64,000 nt of DNA from UBA7446 sp965656545 (GTDB lineage Bacteria; Bacteroidota; Bacteroidia; Flavobacteriales; Flavobacteriaceae), in NCBI GenBank assembly GCA_965656545.1, contig CBFHKZ010000001.1, positions 558,001 to 622,000 on the forward strand, given 5' to 3'. A model generated the notes under the pieces. That model was not told where the DNA came from and ran no database searches. It worked only from the letters and a program-made list of their open reading frames with translations. A program made the translations under genes and the position numbers. Positions 56,250 through 64,000 of this stretch are shown in pieces; within the stretch, counting starts at the first letter, position 1, and each line of letters begins with the position of its first letter.

Positions 56250-57248
56250 TTACTTTTTGATTATAATTTTATTTTCATTCGGAACTATTGAATAGTTGCC
56301 AAGCCTTTCTAATGTAGACATCCCTAATAAAAAGGGAGCATTTTCTGAAGATACAGACGAAAATTCCACATTGTAAATCGTTTCACTTCCAATTTTAATC
56401 TTTGGAATCCTCCATATACCACCTTCAACCGTATTCCCATCAGCAATCCTAAACTGCTCATGTCTAATAAAGTGAATTTCAGGCGTGATATACCCCTTTT
56501 TAATTAAACCTTCAATAAAATATAAAGGCACAGTTGACATGGAAGCACCAGTGTCTAGTAAGAAATTTTGCTTGACTCCATCAATGGTTAGTAAGGCATA
56601 GTTCTGGCCACCTGCTTTAGTTAATCTAATTGTCTTTGATGTTATTCTAGTCTCTACATTATCTTTAAATTCAATTAACTGTTTTTTCTTCGCATTAAAA
56701 TCTATACTTGAAATAAATTGAACTAAAAAATATAAAACTGCAATTGCTAACAAGAATATAAAAGTATATTTAAGGCGCTTAATTAAACTCTCTTTCCTTT
56801 TAATCTTTTCAAGATCTGGAAAAATAATTTCAAGTTCCTCTTTGGGCTTTTCGTAAAGATCAATTTTTACCTCTTCTTGCTTTTTTAATGTAAAAACTGC
56901 TTTGCCCTGAATTACTCCGTAGGTGGTAGAACCCTCTTTAATTTGGTCAGACAGTGATACATCCCCAATTTTCAGGTTATTTATATCTTCAACAAATCTA
57001 TAGTCATTTAGATCTTTGTCATCAGATAGTTTAATGGTTACATCATCAACTTTATTATACACTAAAGAATCACTATTATGATTAAAAAAATCAAATTCAG
57101 AACACATCTCTGTTTCAGAAATAGTTGTTTCAATTAGCGTAATTTTAGAGTCAACTCCTGAAGAATCAATGTTAGTAGCCTTGTACTTTCCATCTAAGTT
57201 ACCTCGAAAATGTATGTTTTTTGATATTTTAAAAGTTGGATCCCTCAT
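56250..57248 (-). CDS. Membrane-anchored retropepsin-like aspartyl protease
   Basis: 332 residues. A beta-rich, probably cytosolic region of about 160 residues is followed by a single membrane segment (162-180). A C-terminal clan AA protease domain begins LLTIDGVKQNFLLDTGAS, with catalytic Asp232 in DTGAS, then RIADGNTVEGG and FLLGMSTLERLG, which fit the retropepsin-like flap and psi-loop. One catalytic Asp per chain means it works as a dimer. Its predicted location is outside the inner membrane. It is 1 base from the DUF4407-like gene. Its target may be another protein of this operon; that is an inference. Confidence 0.75.
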   Translation of the reverse strand: MRDPTFKISKNIHFRGNLDGKYKATNIDSSGVDSKITLIETTISETEMCSEFDFFNHNSDSLVYNKVDDVTIKLSDDKDLNDYRFVEDINNLKIGDVSLSDQIKEGSTTYGVIQGKAVFTLKKQEEVKIDLYEKPKEELEIIFPDLEKIKRKESLIKRLKYTFIFLLAIAVLYFLVQFISSIDFNAKKKQLIEFKDNVETRITSKTIRLTKAGGQNYALLTIDGVKQNFLLDTGASMSTVPLYFIEGLIKKGYITPEIHFIRHEQFRIADGNTVEGGIWRIPKIKIGSETIYNVEFSSVSSENAPFLLGMSTLERLGNYSIVPNENKIIIKK

Positions 57249-57249
57249 A

Positions 57250-58212
57250 TCATCTGAACATTTCTATCCACTTTAATAAAGATCCCTTTTTAAGCACACG
57301 ATATGGTGGCCCAATTTTAATTGTATTAAACGGTGGGTCTTCCCATTTTTCTTCAAAGTTCAGCTCGTGTCCCATAGATTTCATCATAAAGATTGGATAC
57401 ATCTCTTTAAATGAATTGTATTCGTCAATAATTATTTGCCTACTAGCACTAGCGCAAGCAGTGTCATATTCAGTAAATAATGGGGTCAATAAAAAAACAT
57501 AAAATGGTGACAAAAAGATGCTTATTATTATTAGGGTTAGCAACCAACTCTCAGGAATATGAGTAAAGAGTAATTTTATTTTTGTGATGAAAAAGTTAGA
57601 TGCATTAATTTTCTGTTGAATTACTGAGTTTTCTAAGTCAACCTTTTTTTGAATTTCAATTAATTTTCGATCTCGTTCAAGCGCATATTTCTTCACATTT
57701 TCAGCTAAAAACTTATCAAAAAGTTTATCGTCATAAATACGACGTTCATATTCTTCGTCAATACTTTGTCTGTCTTTTAATAGCCCGATTTCTAAGGTTC
57801 TGTTAAAATCTCTTTTTAATCCATTTTTATAATTATTAACGTGAAATTTTAGTTGGTCTTTAAAAATATAAACTTCTAAAGATTTTGAAATAAATAATGA
57901 TAGAGCAATTAAAATAAATCCACGTTTGAGAACGAATTTCGAGACATCCCAAAACTTATCATATTTGGTTAATTCTCCTTCTGAAATCGAAAATACTAAT
58001 CGATAAATATTAAGAATCAAAAGTGTAAAAAAGGCAGCTACGATAATTCCTAGAATAAGGCTTTCAGTTGTGTTGTATATGGCATAATAAAACCCAAATG
58101 CGGCTAGACTCAACACAAATAGAATTAAGCCGGCAAAAGCTAATAATATATTGTTGCCAGATTTAATTTGAGCAAAGTCTACTCCAACAAGATAACACAA
58201 CCAACGTATCAT
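57250..58212 (-). CDS. DUF4407-like membrane coiled-coil protein (paralogue 2)
   Basis: 320 residues. Three membrane segments (about 22-45, 51-72, 95-110), then a charged coiled coil (about 120-215), then a fourth segment (SWLLTLIIISIFLSPFYVF). LNIYRLVFS and LFISKSLEVYIFKD align with FNIDRFIVA and ITISKPVELRMFET of the neighbouring 414-residue protein, so the two are tandem paralogues. This one lacks most of the long coiled-coil insertion. Two bases separate the genes. Confidence 0.65.
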   Translation of the reverse strand: MIRWLCYLVGVDFAQIKSGNNILLAFAGLILFVLSLAAFGFYYAIYNTTESLILGIIVAAFFTLLILNIYRLVFSISEGELTKYDKFWDVSKFVLKRGFILIALSLFISKSLEVYIFKDQLKFHVNNYKNGLKRDFNRTLEIGLLKDRQSIDEEYERRIYDDKLFDKFLAENVKKYALERDRKLIEIQKKVDLENSVIQQKINASNFFITKIKLLFTHIPESWLLTLIIISIFLSPFYVFLLTPLFTEYDTACASASRQIIIDEYNSFKEMYPIFMMKSMGHELNFEEKWEDPPFNTIKIGPPYRVLKKGSLLKWIEMFR

Positions 58213-58214
58213 AC

Positions 58215-59459
58215 CTATGAATCCATATATTTAGAAGGATCCTTCTTAATGTTTACAGCTTCTTTGTTTTTCCACTCTTCTAAAACGATTTCATTTAAAT
58301 CAGCTTGTGTTTGTAAAAGCTTTACTTTCTCACGAATCATCTTTTCTGATTGATGATTTATCACTAAGTCTCTTTGTACACCTTCTTTTTCTTTATAAAA
58401 GTCATACTTCACTTCTATTCCTTGCTCTGCTTTTAACAATGCCTTTAAATTGTCATTCATAAAGTCATAGGGGCTCTTTATAAGCATCATTTTAAAGAAA
58501 ATAGGCGTAAGCTCTATTGCCATAAAAAGTAGCGTTATAAATAGTGTTATCCAAAAACCTGCAATTTCATGGGCTATATGAAGCCTTTCTAAAAGGCCAT
58601 TTAAACCATTCGCAACATTTTCTGCCTTTGCCTTTTCTAGTTTTATCTTATTTTGAGCAGCTTTTTTATCTTCAATTAAACTTTCAATTTTAGGTTCGTT
58701 TTTCGCAATGAGCGCATCTAATTCAGATTGAGCGAGGTCTCTTTCTCTCTCTTTTTCCCTTGCCGAAGGTCCTTTTCCTTTTTTACCCGAACCACTTAGA
58801 CCGTCCATCTCAGCTTGAAAAATAGTTGTTTTTCTTTCTAAGTTTTCCCTTTGAAGACTAATCTCTGACCTTAAGGCTTCTATCTCATCTTCTATCCTTT
58901 CTACTTCAGGCCTGAAATTCATTTCAACTTTTTTGATCTGATTGTTATATTCAATTTGTTGTTTTTCGTGAAGTTTAACATCAATTTCAGTTTCAAACAT
59001 CCTTAATTCAACAGGTTTTGATATCGTTATAGCTATTATAATACCCATAATTATACGAGGTATAGCTCCTCTAAACTCCCCCCAAGTTATGGCATCAGTT
59101 CCGTCACCCTTACCCGTACTTGCCACAATAAACCTGTCAATATTGAAAATAATCAAGCCCCAAATAATCCCAAATAAAATTGACAGAAGTGCTGTTTTAA
59201 TGTCAGTACTTTGCTCAACTACCTTTGAAGTGTTTTCAGTTATTGCAGCAGCTTTTTCCTTGAAAATAATATAGAAGGCATAACCACCAGCCAGTGCGGC
59301 CATAAATCCTGTAGCGCATACAATACCTCCTAGTGTGGAATATTTTACATGATCCGAATACGTGCTACGCTTTAGGATGTATTCATCTGCACCAGCAGCT
59401 TTCCATAGAATCTTTGTTATCCAGTTTGGTTTGGGGGTAGTATAATATTCTCTTTTCAT
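58215..59459 (-). CDS. DUF4407-type membrane coiled-coil protein (paralogue 1)
   Basis: 414 residues. Membrane segments lie at about 44-66, 90-112, 132-150 and 310-335. A long coiled coil (about 155-300) with a Gly/Lys-rich break (GSGKKGKGPS) lies between segments three and four. FNIDRFIV and ISKPVELRMFE match the DUF4407 pattern. The C-terminal tail is charged. DUF4407 function is not established. It is in the middle of the channel operon, 10 bases after the preceding gene. Confidence 0.72.
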   Translation of the reverse strand: MKREYYTTPKPNWITKILWKAAGADEYILKRSTYSDHVKYSTLGGIVCATGFMAALAGGYAFYIIFKEKAAAITENTSKVVEQSTDIKTALLSILFGIIWGLIIFNIDRFIVASTGKGDGTDAITWGEFRGAIPRIIMGIIIAITISKPVELRMFETEIDVKLHEKQQIEYNNQIKKVEMNFRPEVERIEDEIEALRSEISLQRENLERKTTIFQAEMDGLSGSGKKGKGPSAREKERERDLAQSELDALIAKNEPKIESLIEDKKAAQNKIKLEKAKAENVANGLNGLLERLHIAHEIAGFWITLFITLLFMAIELTPIFFKMMLIKSPYDFMNDNLKALLKAEQGIEVKYDFYKEKEGVQRDLVINHQSEKMIREKVKLLQTQADLNEIVLEEWKNKEAVNIKKDPSKYMDS

Positions 59460-59469
59460 TATCTGTGAA

Positions 59470-59874
59470 TTAAGGTTGTATTGACTTTATTTTTATATTG
59501 TTGTTTTTAAGCGTAGTATTCGAAAAGCTATCAACAACTGTATTTTTTATTTTTTGTGGTTTTTTAATATGAGCAACTTCAATTTTTGATTTTCGTGTTT
59601 TACCAAGTGTTAAACTGCTGCTAATCACTTTACTGTCGTTAACCGTCAGTTTTTCATAGTCAAGTGAAAAAAAACCAAAAGCTATTAGTACGTATGTTTT
59701 TTTTGAATTAGAAACTGTTTTTAGCTCAGATGTATCATAAAAAAATTTCATAAATCCTTTAGAAACAAGTAAAGTAAAGTAGGAGTCCTTAACATCCCAC
59801 TTTAGATGATTTACTCCCCCATGAATTTTGTAGTGGGTTAAATTAGTAAAATATGTGATTTTGGCGAATTTCAT
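59470..59874 (-). CDS. Hypothetical basic protein
   Basis: 134 residues from the ATG at 59874, one base after the stop of the 772-residue gene; a frame extension to 59910 would overlap it by 35 bases. The N-terminal half is beta-rich (WDVKDSYFTLLVSKGF), the C-terminal half is basic and polar (KTRKSKIEVAHIKKPQK). No signal peptide and no recognised family. Confidence 0.6.
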   Translation of the reverse strand: MKFAKITYFTNLTHYKIHGGVNHLKWDVKDSYFTLLVSKGFMKFFYDTSELKTVSNSKKTYVLIAFGFFSLDYEKLTVNDSKVISSSLTLGKTRKSKIEVAHIKKPQKIKNTVVDSFSNTTLKNNNIKIKSIQP

Positions 59875-59875
59875 A

Positions 59876-62194
59876 TTATTGATTGAAAAACTGTTCTTCA
59901 GAAATCTCATCAGATGTCAGACCACCTCCTACAACACAGTCTTTGTATCCAAGAGATTGGTAATTACTAAAATTCCATACTTGATTTACTTTACTTGTTT
60001 TCTGATCTACTAAAAATCCTCCCTTGCTTATTTCATTTGGAAGCATCTTATTAAAACTCCATTTTAAGCCCTGCAAATATTCTACTTGATAACGCCCTTT
60101 TGGAATTCGATCCATCACTAATTTTTCTCCAGATCTGACATATTCACTTCTTACAGACCTCCTTGTTTTTAAGTCCTTCAATGTAATGACCATATCATAA
60201 TCACAGTTGTTTGTCACTGTAAACTCTCTATCCCCAGTAAAAACACCAGGTCCGAAAATTTTATCGTAAGGCCTAAACCCTGTTTTGGGTTGACAATATT
60301 CATCCACTAGTTCACACGCATCAAGGGTGTTAAATTCACATGCTTGGTAATAATCTGAACAATAACTTTCATTTTCAATTTTCTGAAAAACCTTACCCCG
60401 ATAGTAGTAAGACTTTCCATTAGTTGCTGTTGAGTTTATAGATAAGGACTTAGTAAAATCTTGAATGGCATTTTTATTAGATCTGCTATATTTAGAAGTG
60501 GCTAGTCTCATATTCGCCAAACCTCTTAAGTAATATGCTTTCCAATTTTCTGAATCCATAAGTATAACCTCATCAAAATCATATTTAGCATTTTGATATT
60601 CCCCATTTTGCAAATTCATTTCTCCACGTGCTAAGTATGGGTCAATATACTCGTTGTCAAGATTTATGGCATTCTCAAAATCTCTAGATGCTTTGTCATA
60701 TTTACCTGAATCAGCATTATTAACACCTTTCTTATAATAGTACTCGGCGTCCCTTGAAACAGAACAGTTTCTTAATAGCAAGAAAAGTAACATTACCCCA
60801 ATTATGACAAACAACCACTTTAAAAAAGAAGATGAATTTGAGGACTTGTAAGTATTTACATTTAAATCTTCATTATCAACAACAGAAGATTCTATAAAAT
60901 CGGCCTTTTTTTGATTATCGTTAGCGATATTAAAGGCTGAATTATTTCTTTTACTACTATCTTTAATTGGTGGCGGAGCCTGTCTAGTTAAAATTTCTTG
61001 GCTAAAATTAACTAGTGGTAATTCTTCAAAATCGTTTTTAGGAATATCATTTGGCCAGCTTCCCATTAGGCCCCCTGGTGGAAAAAGATTGAGCCTGTAC
61101 ATTGAATTGCCCTTGGAAAGTAATAGCTCAAAATTGTTTGGAACTGAAAAAGAAATCGTCTCCTCAGGATTCTTATCTATCCATGTCTCAATACTAGCAG
61201 AGTTAATTTTCAAAAAAGGGTCATCAGAATTGAACTGAACAACCACATCTTTAAAAGATGAAATTAGATTTGATGCATTTTTATCAAAGCCTACAATATT
61301 GTTTGCTTTTTCAGTCGATGCAACCAAACGCCCGTCAGCTACAGCTCCGTCAGCTGGATTGTATATTTGTTTATTTAACCCCTTTACTATGGAATTTACT
61401 TGATTACTCAATGGGTGAATACCTGAAGTTAAACTTTCCCCATCAGTTGATGATGCAGTTGTTTGCTTTCTGTTAATTCGTACACATTTATGTTTAGGCA
61501 AATAGCCAATAACGAATAAATGTCCTGAATAAAGACTTTGCCAACCATCGTGGTTTTCTTCATTAAATTCTTTAAAGCCTCCATTATCTTCAATGATTTT
61601 GTCTATGAGTGGCTTTGCAAACTCATCTGCTTGAACAGGTATTAATATATAATCGTTATCTCCTTCAAAAAATAAAGGGCAAAGAATAAACTTAGAAAAA
61701 TCCCTTTCATTTTTATCAATAGATTTTGAGTCATAAATTGGAGCTAAGCCTGATATCCAATTTGGGGAAGTTGTGGTTTTTGCAAGCCCAGTTTCATTAA
61801 ACGCTATGGTCTCTTTTGTAATTGAATTTACACTTGTAATGATTATAAGGTTTAAGTTATTATCAGATACTTTTTCAATTTTAAATCCATCTCCATCCCA
61901 TAAAGTAATATTTCCAGATGGATCATTGTAAGAGCTATCAAGATTTATGTTATTTCTAATTAATAGTTTATTAATTTCTGTACTAAAATCCTCAGGCTTT
62001 AAATGCCTATACAGCAAAGGCAATGAACCTACAGAAAAAGACCAGTTTTTAGCATTAATAGTTGAAGAAAAGCCAGATTTATCAAAATCTGAAATATGAG
62101 TTACTGTATTAAAATCAATCCCTTTTAAATGAGGAAATAACGACTTTAAAACAACAGAAATTCCATGGGTGTTAATGGCTTCGGAAATATTCAT
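59876..62194 (-). CDS. Membrane TPR protein with C-terminal beta domain
   Basis: 772 residues. A large N-terminal region (1-450), without signal peptide and probably cytosolic, includes ASIETWIDKN and LSKGNSMYRLNL (335-370), matching the 1236-residue protein. One membrane segment (LKWLFVIIGVMLLFLLL, about 458-474) follows. TPRs (482-600) then lie on the other side. The last ~120 residues are a beta domain (TVTNNCDYDMVI, IPKGRYQVEYLQGLKW) that resembles the secreted 162-residue protein of this operon. Its start overlaps the channel gene stop by one base (TAATG). It likely links cytosolic and periplasmic parts of one complex. Confidence 0.7.
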   Translation of the reverse strand: MNISEAINTHGISVVLKSLFPHLKGIDFNTVTHISDFDKSGFSSTINAKNWSFSVGSLPLLYRHLKPEDFSTEINKLLIRNNINLDSSYNDPSGNITLWDGDGFKIEKVSDNNLNLIIITSVNSITKETIAFNETGLAKTTTSPNWISGLAPIYDSKSIDKNERDFSKFILCPLFFEGDNDYILIPVQADEFAKPLIDKIIEDNGGFKEFNEENHDGWQSLYSGHLFVIGYLPKHKCVRINRKQTTASSTDGESLTSGIHPLSNQVNSIVKGLNKQIYNPADGAVADGRLVASTEKANNIVGFDKNASNLISSFKDVVVQFNSDDPFLKINSASIETWIDKNPEETISFSVPNNFELLLSKGNSMYRLNLFPPGGLMGSWPNDIPKNDFEELPLVNFSQEILTRQAPPPIKDSSKRNNSAFNIANDNQKKADFIESSVVDNEDLNVNTYKSSNSSSFLKWLFVIIGVMLLFLLLRNCSVSRDAEYYYKKGVNNADSGKYDKASRDFENAINLDNEYIDPYLARGEMNLQNGEYQNAKYDFDEVILMDSENWKAYYLRGLANMRLATSKYSRSNKNAIQDFTKSLSINSTATNGKSYYYRGKVFQKIENESYCSDYYQACEFNTLDACELVDEYCQPKTGFRPYDKIFGPGVFTGDREFTVTNNCDYDMVITLKDLKTRRSVRSEYVRSGEKLVMDRIPKGRYQVEYLQGLKWSFNKMLPNEISKGGFLVDQKTSKVNQVWNFSNYQSLGYKDCVVGGGLTSDEISEEQFFNQ

Positions 62195-63297
62195 TACGAC
62201 TTAACAATTAATAAATTCAAAAGAACAAACAAGACAAAAATAAATATCGCCGAGAATTTATTGTTTTCGAATTTCCACAGTGTAATTTTAGAAGTATGTT
62301 GTGCTATTACAATAAATATGTTTATAATAATAAATATAATGACAAGATTATTAATCAGGTCTGCCTTCGTTAAAACCTGAAGTGCAGGCATTGAATTTTC
62401 AACAAAATACTTGTTTCCAACTGCACCAAAAATACCGCCTAAACTTAGGGTGATTCTGGTTTCAAAGTGTTCAGAATCAATAAAAAAGACTAAGTAAGAA
62501 ATCAGAAATGAAAGAAATGCCCCAAAAAATAATTTATAAAACAAATAAGAGCCACTTCTATCAATTGTAATATTAAATATTAACTGTTCAACTATTTTTT
62601 TTCTTTTCCCACCTACATAATCCCCTATTTCAGACGTTTCACGAAAATCCTTTGATGTACTAATATTCTTTACATTAAATCCGTCTAATAAATACTTAAA
62701 ATTTTCTGGATTTATTGAGGCTGGATAATCAATCGATTCATTTAATTCGAAGTAAGATGTATCAACCATTGATTCAAAAACTATTTTAAGATTCTGATCG
62801 TCAAAAGGATAATTTCTTAGATCCCATTTGTGAGGAAATTCTGATTCAACATAGCCCTCCCATTGGATTAAACTGTCATTAGATTTTTCAAAAAAAGATT
62901 TGCCAGAATAATAATTCCCTGACATATACTTTTTATCACTTTCTGGATATATTAATTGAAAATAATCAGAAGGATAAAAGTAAACGGAATCCCTACTCTT
63001 GGTAACCACCAGAGTGTCGTATTTAGAATAAAAGAAAAAGTCAAACCTTGAGAAAAAATAATTTGATTTTATATCCAAATCCTTTAATTCATTTATATCT
63101 AACTCAATCTCAAAATTGAGAGGTAATTCTATAATATCATTTTCGACTAACTTAATATTCGGCAAAAATTCTCCAGATGTCAGTTTTTGTTGATAAGTTA
63201 GACTGTCCACACTTATCATATACTCTGCAAAAGCAAACTGTTGAGCTACAAAAAATAGTAATAATGTTATGTTAGTTTTGATAGTACCCATACCCAT
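62194..63297 (-). CDS. Pentameric ligand-gated ion channel (Cys-loop superfamily) homologue
   Basis: 367 residues, close to the length of bacterial pLGICs. Signal peptide (TLLLFFVAQQFAFAE), then an extracellular beta domain whose WDLRNYPFDDQNLKI (158-172) is the Cys-loop family's D/R-x-[YF]-PFD-x-Q signature, lacking the Cys pair as in prokaryotic members. Four membrane segments follow: about 252-273, 280-297, 313-333, 349-365. GGIFGAVGNKYFVENSMP spans the second-segment end. It would form a ligand-gated pore in the inner membrane. Ligand and ion selectivity are unknown. Confidence 0.8.
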   Translation of the reverse strand: MGMGTIKTNITLLLFFVAQQFAFAEYMISVDSLTYQQKLTSGEFLPNIKLVENDIIELPLNFEIELDINELKDLDIKSNYFFSRFDFFFYSKYDTLVVTKSRDSVYFYPSDYFQLIYPESDKKYMSGNYYSGKSFFEKSNDSLIQWEGYVESEFPHKWDLRNYPFDDQNLKIVFESMVDTSYFELNESIDYPASINPENFKYLLDGFNVKNISTSKDFRETSEIGDYVGGKRKKIVEQLIFNITIDRSGSYLFYKLFFGAFLSFLISYLVFFIDSEHFETRITLSLGGIFGAVGNKYFVENSMPALQVLTKADLINNLVIIFIIINIFIVIAQHTSKITLWKFENNKFSAIFIFVLFVLLNLLIVKS

Positions 63298-63300
63298 TAA

Positions 63301-63789
63301 TTATAACGCCTCATTTAAACTACTTGATTTTGGACTGAAATTTCCATAAGTTACTTCAGTAAGTGTATAAGTCATAATCTGACTATTTACAGTTATTGGG
63401 TTGTCTTTTGACACCGATTCATTTTCTGTAAACCCTCCATAAATATTGTAACATTCATCTGAATTCATTTTTTTTCGACTATTCCATTTTCTTCCGTAAT
63501 AGAAAAAAACTTGATATGTTCCATCAGGAACTTCAAATGAATAACTACTTCCAGCAGATATATAAGCGTGCTTTAAGACCTTGCCATACTTTTTTACAAT
63601 TGCCATCACAGGAGATGAACTAGATGTATTTACTATAATTTCAGAGCACCCAACCATATAACCATCTTTAGGATATGATTTGCAAGAAGCATTAATACCA
63701 AAGCAATTTTCCCAGGGGGTTGCACCTGTATACTGGGAATAACTAAACAATGGGGCTAACATTAAAGAAAATAATAAGAATCGAATCAT
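63301..63789 (-). CDS. Secreted beta-domain protein, related to the TPR protein's C-terminus
   Basis: 162 residues with signal peptide (LLFSLMLAPLFSYSQ). SAGSSYSFEVPDGTYQVFFYYGRKW aligns in pattern with RSGEKLVMDRIPKGRYQVEYLQGLKW of the 772-residue protein (quoted in pieces: VPDGTYQVFFYYGRKW versus IPKGRYQVEYLQGLKW), and both continue with a Gly-Gly-Phe and a beta tail. Three Cys precede the domain. It is the first gene of the operon, 3 bases from the channel gene. It may be a soluble ligand, or a subunit that docks to the TPR protein or channel. Confidence 0.65.
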   Translation of the reverse strand: MIRFLLFSLMLAPLFSYSQYTGATPWENCFGINASCKSYPKDGYMVGCSEIIVNTSSSSPVMAIVKKYGKVLKHAYISAGSSYSFEVPDGTYQVFFYYGRKWNSRKKMNSDECYNIYGGFTENESVSKDNPITVNSQIMTYTLTEVTYGNFSPKSSSLNEAL

Positions 63790-63914
63790 TATAATAATTT
63801 GTTAAATTTAAATAAAATTTTATTGTTTAATGTTTATGAAATATTTTTTAAATATTAAAACATTTACATCATTTCTTAACTGTCAATCCAACAGTCAACT
63901 GTGGAGTTAGGACA
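63790..63914. promoter_or_regulatory. Divergent promoter region
   Basis: 125 bases between divergent genes, very AT-rich. It carries an AATATTTTTTAAATATT inverted repeat near 63840-63856 and a GTCAATCCAACAGTCAAC direct repeat near 63883-63900. No certain promoter box could be placed. Confidence 0.4.
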
Positions 63915-64000
63915 ATGGAACAGAGAGATTATAGTATTGAAGGGTATTTTCATGTTCGTTATGATGAAAATGGAAATTCTACTATTACTATTGGAGAGAA
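63915..64000 (+). CDS. Start of a divergent gene, cut by the window edge
   Basis: ATG at 63915 after a good ribosome binding site (GGAG then TTAGGACA), with 28 open codons (MEQRDYSIEGYFHVRYDENG) to the window end. Too short to recognise. It may be controlled from the same divergent region as the channel operon. Confidence 0.55.
   Translation, partial: MEQRDYSIEGYFHVRYDENGNSTITIGE

Noticed and set aside
1..64000. CRISPR array, prophage or complete insertion sequence
   Set aside because: No regularly spaced repeats, no phage structural genes, and no transposase or integrase frame was found.

Overview
The window is AT-rich DNA from a member of the Bacteroidota, most likely a marine, algae-associated flavobacterium. 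The evidence is type IX secretion (T9SS) C-terminal sorting domains, a SusC/SusD pair, many formylglycine sulfatases, and promoters with a TAnnTTTG-like -7 box. No rRNA, tRNA, CRISPR array, integrase or complete insertion sequence was found.

Region 1 (1-25259, all on +) is a polysaccharide utilisation locus. It holds a T9SS-exported beta-helix protein (cut by the window edge), an MFS sugar transporter, a ROK sugar kinase, a SIS-domain isomerase, a sialate-O-acetylesterase-like SGNH enzyme, five S1 sulfatases, a TIM-barrel sugar epimerase/isomerase, a GH26 beta-mannanase, a TalC-type transaldolase, GlpD, GlpK, a GPH-family symporter, a GH2 beta-mannosidase, and a T9SS-exported hydrolase with a striking match to PET hydrolases. 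The enzyme set suggests a sulfated, acylated beta-mannan-type glycan with catabolism feeding through glycerol/triose phosphate. The substrate is inferred.

Region 2 (25260-32907) has a marR-susC-susD-BCCT operon on the minus strand. Its flanks carry the same ordered set of degenerate direct repeats and hairpins, and a palindromic candidate operator lies just before susC.

Region 3 (32908-50551, +) is a restriction/defence island. A WYL-domain regulator precedes three transcription units. Unit A encodes an unusual protein that joins an N6-adenine methyltransferase, a type I specificity-like region and a histidine-kinase-like C-terminus, followed by a receiver-domain protein. Unit B is a type I restriction-modification operon (DUF2130, hsdM, hsdS, DUF1643, DUF262-HNH, hsdR). 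Unit C encodes a divergent helicase-like ATPase and two zinc-ribbon-type proteins. All three units have the same 17-bp palindrome, exactly 9 bp before a -7-like box. The simplest reading is one regulon controlled by the WYL protein.

Region 4 (50622-51726, +) holds three small envelope proteins of unknown function. Region 5 (52077-63789, minus) is a tightly packed nine-gene operon. It encodes a secreted beta-domain protein, a pentameric-ligand-gated-ion-channel homologue, two large TPR membrane proteins (one with a TerB-like domain), two tandem DUF4407-type membrane coiled-coil proteins, a membrane-anchored retropepsin-like aspartyl protease and two small proteins. Several of these share domains with each other, so they probably form one envelope machine that I cannot match to a described system. 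The methyltransferase-kinase/receiver pair (region 3) and the channel-protease-TPR operon (region 5) are the two best candidates for undescribed biology here. A divergent partial gene starts at 63915.
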